Shown: positions 54,626 to 61,379 of the stretch, one piece after another
Layout of the letters: every line of letters begins with the position of its first letter
Numbering within the stretch: position 1 is the stretch's first letter
Source of the DNA: an uncultured Lachnospiraceae bacterium
GTDB taxonomy: Bacteria; Bacillota; Clostridia; Lachnospirales; Lachnospiraceae
Length of the DNA: 64,000 bases
Direction of reading: 5' to 3'
NCBI GenBank assembly: GCA_937920345.1
Contig: CALGVA010000053.1
Location: forward strand, 1 to 64,000
The notes under the pieces: generated by a model
The model's database searches: none
The model's input: the letters and a program-made list of their open reading frames with translations, nothing else
Told to the model about the DNA's origin: nothing
Translations under genes and position numbers: made by a program

Positions 54626-56473
54626 GTGAATATATTGGGAATCTCAGCGTTATACCATGATTCTGCAGCGTGTCTGGTGGCAGGCGGGCAAGTCATTGCT
54701 GCAGCACAGGAAGAACGTTTTACAAGAGTCAAACATGATTTGTCTGTTCCGGTTAATGCGATAGAATATTGTATCAGAGAGGGGAACATTGCAAAAGAGG
54801 ATGTTGATCTCGTGGTGTTCTATGATAATCCACTTCTTACGCTGGACAGGTACATGAAAAATGTTCTGGCAGCGGGGGAGGATTCTTGGGATGTGATCAA
54901 TAGAGGTTACGAGTCGCTGTTTGGTGACAAGATATGGATTCACAAGGTGATTGACAGCATATTAGGAGAGAACAGGAAGCGGAAATTTTATATCTGCGAA
55001 CATCATGTTTCTCACGCGGCATCCGCATTTTACCCGTCGCCTTATGCGCGGGCGGTTATTCTTACCCTTGACGGAGTCGGTGAATTGGCAACGACCACGA
55101 TAAGTGTCGGAGAGGGCAGGGATATTACGATACAGGAGGAACTGCGCTTTCCCCATTCGCTGGGGTTGTTATATAGCGCCTTTACATATTTCTGTGGGTT
55201 TAAGGTCAACTCGGGGGATTATAAGTTTATGGGACTGGCTCCTTATGGGGAGCCAGTGTATGAAGGGCTTATTAAGGAAAAGCTGGTTGATCTTAAGGAA
55301 GACGGCTCCTTTGCTTTGAATATGGAGTATTTTGACTATCAGTATGGCAGAGCCATGACGAATGATAAGTTTGCCGGATTATTTGGCGGCCCCAGGAGAG
55401 AGCCGGAAGCGGAAATTACGAAAAGGGAGATGGATATTGCAGCTTCTGCACAGAAAGTGGTAGAAGAGATAATATTGAAACTGGTGCGCCATGCGAAGGA
55501 CAGATTTGGAAAGGATATTGATAATCTTGTGATGGCAGGCGGCGTGGCATTAAACTGTGTGAGTAACGGGAAGATTAGAAACAGCGGGATATTCAGGAAC
55601 ATATGGATTCAGCCGGCAGCGGGAGATGCGGGCGGCAGTCTTGGCTGTGCGTTATATGCGGCGTACCGGTTTGACGCAGGAGCCTTAGGGAGTATAACTG
55701 CGAAGGAGACAGCGGATTTTCAGAAGGGAAGTTATTTAGGGCCGGAGTATTCCATGGGGGAAATTGAGTGTTACCTGACAGAAAACGGATACCCGTACCA
55801 TGTATATTCAGATGATATATACCGGAAGATTGCAGAACTGCTGGCGGAGGAGAAGGTAATAGGGCTTTTTCACGGGCGCATGGAATTCGGACCGCGGGCG
55901 TTGGGAAACAGGAGCATTATTGCCGATGCACGTTCGGAAACTATGCAGGTCAAGCTGAACCGGAAAATTAAATACAGGGAGTCTTTCAGGCCTTTTGCAC
56001 CTTCCGTACTCAGGGAAGACGTAGCAGATTATTTTGAACTGACAGAAGAAAGTCCCTATATGCTTCTGGTCGAAAAGGTAAATGCAAATCGCAGGACAGA
56101 TGTATATGTGCAGGAAGATTTAAAGAGATATAACGGCAATATGTTAGAAATTGTGAAGCAGAGACGCTCCGATATTCCGGCAGTGACGCATGTAGATTAC
56201 AGTGCGCGCATCCAGACGGTAACGGAGGAAACAAATCCGTATTATTATCATGTGATCTCGGCGTTCAAGAAGTTGACAGGGTGCAGCGTGATTGTGAATA
56301 CATCGTTTAATGTCAGAGGAGAACCGATTGTGTGTACGCCGGAAAATGCTTATGCATGCTTTATGAGAACTGATATGGATGTGCTTGTTCTGGAGAACTG
56401 TATACTTTATAAGGAAGAGCAGCCGGTGTTCAGGGAATCGGCAGACTGGCGCAGTATGTATGCACTGGATTAG
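54626..56473 (+). CDS. NodU/CmcH-family carbamoyltransferase
   Basis: This 615-residue protein starts at GTG 54626 with GAGGAGG upstream. The N-terminal kinase-like (Kae1-fold) domain has GISALYHDSAACLV, HHVSHAASAFYPS and LTLDGVGELATT, plus MAGGVALNCVSNGK near 310. The C-terminal YrdC-like domain has GRMEFGPRALGNRSIIADAR and VNTSFNVRGEPIVC. These motifs bind ATP, carbamoyl phosphate and iron as in TobZ and NodU. It probably carbamoylates a sugar hydroxyl. It has no Rossmann module. Confidence 0.93.
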   Translation: MNILGISALYHDSAACLVAGGQVIAAAQEERFTRVKHDLSVPVNAIEYCIREGNIAKEDVDLVVFYDNPLLTLDRYMKNVLAAGEDSWDVINRGYESLFGDKIWIHKVIDSILGENRKRKFYICEHHVSHAASAFYPSPYARAVILTLDGVGELATTTISVGEGRDITIQEELRFPHSLGLLYSAFTYFCGFKVNSGDYKFMGLAPYGEPVYEGLIKEKLVDLKEDGSFALNMEYFDYQYGRAMTNDKFAGLFGGPRREPEAEITKREMDIAASAQKVVEEIILKLVRHAKDRFGKDIDNLVMAGGVALNCVSNGKIRNSGIFRNIWIQPAAGDAGGSLGCALYAAYRFDAGALGSITAKETADFQKGSYLGPEYSMGEIECYLTENGYPYHVYSDDIYRKIAELLAEEKVIGLFHGRMEFGPRALGNRSIIADARSETMQVKLNRKIKYRESFRPFAPSVLREDVADYFELTEESPYMLLVEKVNANRRTDVYVQEDLKRYNGNMLEIVKQRRSDIPAVTHVDYSARIQTVTEETNPYYYHVISAFKKLTGCSVIVNTSFNVRGEPIVCTPENAYACFMRTDMDVLVLENCILYKEEQPVFRESADWRSMYALD

Positions 56474-56503
56474 AAAATATATTTGGGAAAGAGTGGCGGA
56501 GTC

Positions 56504-56866
56504 ATGGATAAAAATGATAAAGAAAAGCGGATGTTGTACGAGTGGGGAAAGAAGAACAGTGATAGCAGTCAGTTTCAGGGAATGGATAGAGACAGGCAAA
56601 GCTATTTCATCCAAAGGGACAGGAATACCAGCGCATATATCAGGGAATACGGTTTTGAGACACTGCCGGAGTTCATGCAGGAGCTGGAGGCGCTGTGGGG
56701 AGATGAGCCGGTGATGGAGCAGATGAAGAGGATATGTGCAGTAGCTGCTATGAAAAATGAGATTACAGAAGGCATTCCGGTGCATGATACCAAAGAGATA
56801 TCAGACATTCCGGGAACGAAACCGGATCAGGAAGACAAGCTGCCTGTGTATATTTATAATTTTTAA
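56504..56866 (+). CDS. small acidic protein of unknown function
   Basis: The protein has 120 residues from the ATG preceded by GGAG. It has a charged N-terminal helix (DKNDKEKRMLYEWGKKN), a central FIQRDRNTSAYIREYGFETLPEFMQELEALW segment and a short tail ending in VYIYNF. I recognise no family. The stop is about 40 bases before the SGNH-hydrolase gene. Its size and position between the carbamoyltransferase and hydrolase genes suggest an accessory or carrier-like protein, but it has no phosphopantetheine-site (DSL) motif. Confidence 0.65.
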   Translation: MDKNDKEKRMLYEWGKKNSDSSQFQGMDRDRQSYFIQRDRNTSAYIREYGFETLPEFMQELEALWGDEPVMEQMKRICAVAAMKNEITEGIPVHDTKEISDIPGTKPDQEDKLPVYIYNF

Positions 56867-56906
56867 AGTGATTTGAAAACATTCGTACGGAAAGATGAGG
56901 AGCGAG

Positions 56907-58697
56907 ATGCATCTGGAGGCAAGGGAACTTATTACAGCAGAATGGCTGGCGGACAGGGAAAGTGAAAAATATATATGGATAAGCAGTGAACCTTCGGAAT
57001 ATAGAGGAGCAAAGTTTTTGCTTTCCTATATGCTGCACAGGCAGATCTATATGGATGGGTTTGTGTCGGACACATCATCTTTGATCGGTTTGAAACTGTA
57101 TCATAAAACAATAATAGATATCAAGACTTTAAACCGGGATGATGCAGTAATCTTATATGATCCTTATATGGGGCGGTATCAGAAGAGTGATATTGCGGAT
57201 AAAGGGGTCTATGCCAGAAGGCTCCATCCGGCAATAGACAGAGATAATGTGGTCATCTGGGGAGCGGGGGACACAGGAGAACAGGCATGGAAACTATTGG
57301 CAGAAAACGGAATCCATGTATTATATTTTGTGGATTCCGATGAGCAGCTGGCGGGAACGGTAAAGTGCGGTCTGCCAGTATATACGCCGGACAAACTGGG
57401 TGAAAACGTTACGATCGTCGAAGCATTGAAAAATTGGAAGCAGGTAGATGAAAGCATTGGAGAAAAATATGAGAAACGCTTTTATTTCAGCCTCAAGAAA
57501 ACAATGATGAGACTGGACTGTAATATGGATGGCAAAAGTAAAACAATACTTGATTTGGCCAATTTCTGGAAATTTAGTTTATTTGAAAACAAAAATGTAT
57601 ATATATACGGGTGCGGGGAGGTAGAAAAGAAATTTGCAGATTCTTTATTAATGCTGGACTATCATTTTGCAGGATTTCTGGTAGATGAGACGAATAGTGG
57701 AAACGAAGAAATCTGCGACGGGTATTCGGTCAGGTATGTTGAAGAAATCCTGTATGAGAGTAATTTTTATATATGGATGTATGGAAAAGACAAAGCATAT
57801 AAATTAGAAAAATTAGGACTCAGGCAGTGGACGGATTATATATGTCAGATTGACTATGATGGCATATCCAGAGGAAGGAAAGCGTGTATGGATATTAATC
57901 TGGGGCATAATTACTATTTGGAGGGCTCCAGATATCCGGGCATTGTGGTCTATGGGGATGACAGGAAGACAGATTACAGGATCGCAGTGCTGGGCGGTTC
58001 CACAACTGACGGGGCTATGTATCCGTTTAAGTCGTGGCCGGAACTGTTATATGAAGAACTGCAATGTGATAATGTAACAGTATATAACGGTGGTGTGTAC
58101 GGATATACATCGGGACAGGAATTAATCCGGCTGGTCAGGGATATCCTGCCGCTGCAGCCGGATATGATAATTGTATTTGATGGATATAATGATATAGCAG
58201 ATAGTGACCCGGATCATCCTTTTGCGTTTCCGTATATGCAGCAGGTCTTTCGCTTTGCCAGAAACTATGTGGAAGATCCCTACACAGGGGAAGCATGTGA
58301 TGGCGTATGTTCGGGTTGTGAGAGAGAGCAGGGCGACAGAGTAAGTAACTGGCTTTCTAATATACGGAGTATGTATGCGATAGCCAATGAAAGAAAAATC
58401 AAATTTTATAGTTTCTGCCAGCCAATGCTTGCGAGCAAAAAAGGAAAAACAATAAAAGAAAAAAATATACTGATATCCCGGCGCTATGCAGGTTTGTGGT
58501 ACGAAAGAGGTGAATCCTTCAGGAGGACTATAAATACAATGGGGCCGCTGCCTGATTACATGTATGATTTATCTCATATTTTTGATGGTTGTGAGGACGT
58601 ATACATGGATTATGTTCATGTGTGGGAAAGCGGCAACAGGATCATTGCGAAAGAAATCGGGAACATAATCAAGCATGGAATAGGGTTGGGTATGTGA
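56907..58697 (+). CDS. two Rossmann modules - SGNH hydrolase
   Basis: About 596 residues. ATG 56907 follows GAGGAG; ATG 56895 is four codons earlier. Residues 1-105 are unassigned. A first Rossmann module lies near 112-200 (NVVIWGAGDTGEQAWKLL, then FVDSDEQLAG), and a second near 228-320 (NVYIYGCGEVEKKFADSLL). An SGNH hydrolase domain follows (about 355-590): LGGSTTDGAMYP (block I Ser), NGGVYGYTSGQE (block II), FDGYNDIADSD (block III) and MDYVHVWESGNRIIA (block V His). It may add or remove acyl groups on the glycan. It is the only protein here with two modules. Confidence 0.82.
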   Translation: MHLEARELITAEWLADRESEKYIWISSEPSEYRGAKFLLSYMLHRQIYMDGFVSDTSSLIGLKLYHKTIIDIKTLNRDDAVILYDPYMGRYQKSDIADKGVYARRLHPAIDRDNVVIWGAGDTGEQAWKLLAENGIHVLYFVDSDEQLAGTVKCGLPVYTPDKLGENVTIVEALKNWKQVDESIGEKYEKRFYFSLKKTMMRLDCNMDGKSKTILDLANFWKFSLFENKNVYIYGCGEVEKKFADSLLMLDYHFAGFLVDETNSGNEEICDGYSVRYVEEILYESNFYIWMYGKDKAYKLEKLGLRQWTDYICQIDYDGISRGRKACMDINLGHNYYLEGSRYPGIVVYGDDRKTDYRIAVLGGSTTDGAMYPFKSWPELLYEELQCDNVTVYNGGVYGYTSGQELIRLVRDILPLQPDMIIVFDGYNDIADSDPDHPFAFPYMQQVFRFARNYVEDPYTGEACDGVCSGCEREQGDRVSNWLSNIRSMYAIANERKIKFYSFCQPMLASKKGKTIKEKNILISRRYAGLWYERGESFRRTINTMGPLPDYMYDLSHIFDGCEDVYMDYVHVWESGNRIIAKEIGNIIKHGIGLGM

Positions 58698-58832
58698 GAC
58701 AATCCTGTTTGGAGCCAGGCGCTGAAATGTCTGGATGAGAAACCGATCGAATTGCACAGATATTGAGAATGCAGCGTACAGTAATAACATATTTTCCCGG
58801 CAGCTGAGAGGGTGAGTTAGGAGGAAGCTAAG

Positions 58833-61205
58833 ATGCTGTTTTTTGTATCTAAGAAGGTACAAGTAATAGATAAAAATATGCTGTTACTCAGTAATGAAGA
58901 AAAATTGTATGTGCAGGTAAAGACCCTGTTTCATGAGAGCAATTGTGAAACGATACTGATTTATGAAAATAATAAATATTGTGGTTATATTAACCGTGAT
59001 AATATGTATGATATTGTGCTGTCCGAATTTTATCTGGGCTTTGAGCCGGTTGAACTGCAGGCGGGAGAAGGGCTAATGGAAACTGTCATGGAATTGCGTG
59101 AAAGCAGCGGTGTTAAGAAAACAGCTTTGATGATTCCAATGAAAAGATCCCATGCGGACGGCATAAGAGATTTTGTTGTTGATGAAAAATGCATTGCTGA
59201 AATGGGGAACCGTCTGAATGCAGTAAAAAATTTTGATAAGTATATACAAAAAAAACGGGTTTCGTTTTCGTGGGGAGAGGAAGGCCGCAAAACGCTGCAA
59301 CTGCCGGAATTGGATGAGTTTACTTATATTTTCTATAAAATTATACGACAACTGAAGCAGAAGTACATGCTCACGGGAAGATATTGGAGTTACATTAATG
59401 CTGAAAATGAAAATAATCAAGAATTGGGTGAGACGGAAACACTGGAGTGCACTTATTCTTGCACCATAGAGTTATTACAAAGATTTGTCAAAGAAAAAAT
59501 ATCGGAAGAGATAAACCGGATGCGGCAAGCCGGGATCAAAGCATATAAAGTAATTATTCCCGGTTATAATGAATTAGCCGTACATGGGAAACTGGAGGAA
59601 CAAATTAGAAATGAACTGGGAACGGGAGTAGTGGAATTAAGGAGGGGGGGGGGAAAACAACAACCGAATAGGCAGTTTTATATAGAGCAATTGATGAAGA
59701 CGGAGCAATGTGACTCCGAAGAGGAACTTTTGTACAGTGAGCATCCGAAACGGTATGGAGAAGAGGAAGCAACAATATATTTGGCTGGACCATGCGTGGT
59801 ACAGGGGTATACAACGACGGAAAAAGCTTCGATAGCGTATATGCTATATTCAAGACTGATGGCGGAAGGGATGAAATATAATGTAGTACGACTTGCTAAG
59901 ATAAAGTCAGATATTACTTTAGTGGAAGAATTGCAGGCTTTGGATTTAAGAGAAAATGATATGATATTTTTTATTACGGACAGCCAGCAGTATAGTGTAG
60001 AACCTGATGATATTTATTTGTTGGAAGATTATGATCACAGGCGGACGGATGAGTGGTGGTTTGCCGATGCTCCAATACATACATTCAGAAGAGCGAATGA
60101 AATGATAACGGACAAACTGTATTCTATAATTGAATTGCAATATAAAAGAAAAAACGATGAAAACAAATTTATACAGGCAGGAAGACCGGTTCTTTCCTGT
60201 GCGCAGGAAGAGGAATTGGAAAAATATATCAGATGTACAGAACGTCGTAACATCGAAGCATTGTCCGTGGGAGCCGTTGTCATGAATGCCAATCCGTTTA
60301 CGAGAGGACATCTCTATCTGCTTGAAAAGGCAGCGGCGGAGGTGGAGGAGTTGCTGGTTTTTGTAGTCGAAGAAGATTTATCTGAATTTTCATTTTCCGA
60401 CAGGCTTATGATGGTCAGGAAAGGTATAGCGCATTTGGGCAATGTCAGAGTGATTCCGTCTGGTAAATTTATTTTATCCAGCTATACATTTGTTTCCTAT
60501 TTTGAAAAGGACAAGAAGCAGGATGTAAGAGTGGATGCTGCACTGGACATCAATTTTTTCGGTACGTATATAGTTCCCGCGTTTAGAATAAGCAAAAGAT
60601 TTGTGGGTGAAGAACCAATTGATAAGGTAACAAGACAGTACAATGAGGAAATGAAAAGGAAATTGCCTTTATTTGGGGTGGAAGTGATTGAAATACCAAG
60701 GAAAACGACAGGTGATGATATTATTAGCGCAACTGTGGTGCGGAGATTGTACAGGGAAAAGAATTGGAAGGGATTGACGACATATTTACCGGATTCCACA
60801 CTGACTTATTTGAAACAGTATAACGTGGCGATGAGAGAGAAGAAACATTTATATGAACCCGAAAATGTGCCGGAAAAGCTTCTATACGGTTTGCGGGATA
60901 TTCTATTTAAATACAGGAAGATTGTTTTTTATGGCATGGGGATAGATGGCAGAGGGCTGTATTGCTTTTTAAATGAAGAAGAGAAAGAAAAAATTGTTTT
61001 ATGCGATAAGCATGCAGAAGCAGAAGAATATTTTATAGAAGGGAAAAAGGTATATGAACCGGCAACCCTTTTAAATAAGTTTGCGTTGTATCCTGTTCTG
61101 GTCACCTCTACCCAATACGGCAGTCAGATTCGGGATGAATTACATGCAACAGGAGTGTCTTTTATCAGGATCATTCAGAATACATATTCTTTTTATCAGG
61201 GATAG
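58833..61205 (+). CDS. multidomain protein with citrate-lyase-ligase-like domain and Rossmann module; contains a G10 tract
   Basis: The protein has 790 residues, with AGGAGG before the ATG. Residues 1-310 are unassigned. Residues 315-440 (ATIYLAGPCVVQGYTTT) resemble an SGNH-like alpha/beta domain. Residues 478-665 are an adenylyltransferase domain (GAVVMNANPFTRGHLYLLEKA, VFVVEEDLSEFSFSDRL, ISATVVRRL) clearly paralogous to the 244-residue protein at 39422. A Rossmann module closes the protein (about 690-790: IVFYGMGIDGRGLYCFL, then VLCDK). The frame passes through ten consecutive G (59644-59653) at residues 271-274. A gain or loss of one G would truncate the protein before its last two domains. 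Confidence 0.72.
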   Translation: MLFFVSKKVQVIDKNMLLLSNEEKLYVQVKTLFHESNCETILIYENNKYCGYINRDNMYDIVLSEFYLGFEPVELQAGEGLMETVMELRESSGVKKTALMIPMKRSHADGIRDFVVDEKCIAEMGNRLNAVKNFDKYIQKKRVSFSWGEEGRKTLQLPELDEFTYIFYKIIRQLKQKYMLTGRYWSYINAENENNQELGETETLECTYSCTIELLQRFVKEKISEEINRMRQAGIKAYKVIIPGYNELAVHGKLEEQIRNELGTGVVELRRGGGKQQPNRQFYIEQLMKTEQCDSEEELLYSEHPKRYGEEEATIYLAGPCVVQGYTTTEKASIAYMLYSRLMAEGMKYNVVRLAKIKSDITLVEELQALDLRENDMIFFITDSQQYSVEPDDIYLLEDYDHRRTDEWWFADAPIHTFRRANEMITDKLYSIIELQYKRKNDENKFIQAGRPVLSCAQEEELEKYIRCTERRNIEALSVGAVVMNANPFTRGHLYLLEKAAAEVEELLVFVVEEDLSEFSFSDRLMMVRKGIAHLGNVRVIPSGKFILSSYTFVSYFEKDKKQDVRVDAALDINFFGTYIVPAFRISKRFVGEEPIDKVTRQYNEEMKRKLPLFGVEVIEIPRKTTGDDIISATVVRRLYREKNWKGLTTYLPDSTLTYLKQYNVAMREKKHLYEPENVPEKLLYGLRDILFKYRKIVFYGMGIDGRGLYCFLNEEEKEKIVLCDKHAEAEEYFIEGKKVYEPATLLNKFALYPVLVTSTQYGSQIRDELHATGVSFIRIIQNTYSFYQG
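59644..59653. repeat. homopolymer run of ten G inside a coding sequence
   Basis: Ten G follow GGA within the 790-residue gene and encode Arg-Gly-Gly-Gly. At this length the tract is prone to slipped-strand mispairing and could switch the reading frame. The present length is in frame. Confidence 0.85.
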
Positions 61206-61379
61206 GTTTGAACCGGGTATAGTAGAGGATAAGATATCTATGCAGACGAATGAAGATAAAATTCAATGGGTTTACGGTAATTTCTGTGATGAAGAAGCGT
61301 GGGAAAGAGGAAACAGGATCATTGCGAAAGAAATCGGGAACATAATGACTTTTTTATTGTCAGAGAGGATAAGAGTTAA
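61206..61379 (+). pseudogene. duplicated tail fragment of the SGNH hydrolase gene
   Basis: The frame from ATG 61240 encodes a short peptide that contains WERGNRIIAKEIGNI. The SGNH hydrolase ends with WESGNRIIAKEIGNI. At DNA level 61299-61346 matches 58622-58669 at 46 of 48 bases. The sequence before it differs, and the frame runs on into the next gene. It is a leftover of a second hydrolase gene or of a recombination that inserted the 790-residue gene between two copies of this segment. Confidence 0.6.
61299..61346. repeat. 48-bp duplicate of 58622-58669
   Basis: Forty-six of 48 bases match the 3' end of the SGNH hydrolase gene in direct orientation. The two copies are 2.6 kb apart and enclose the 790-residue gene, so recombination between them would delete it exactly. 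Confidence 0.8.
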
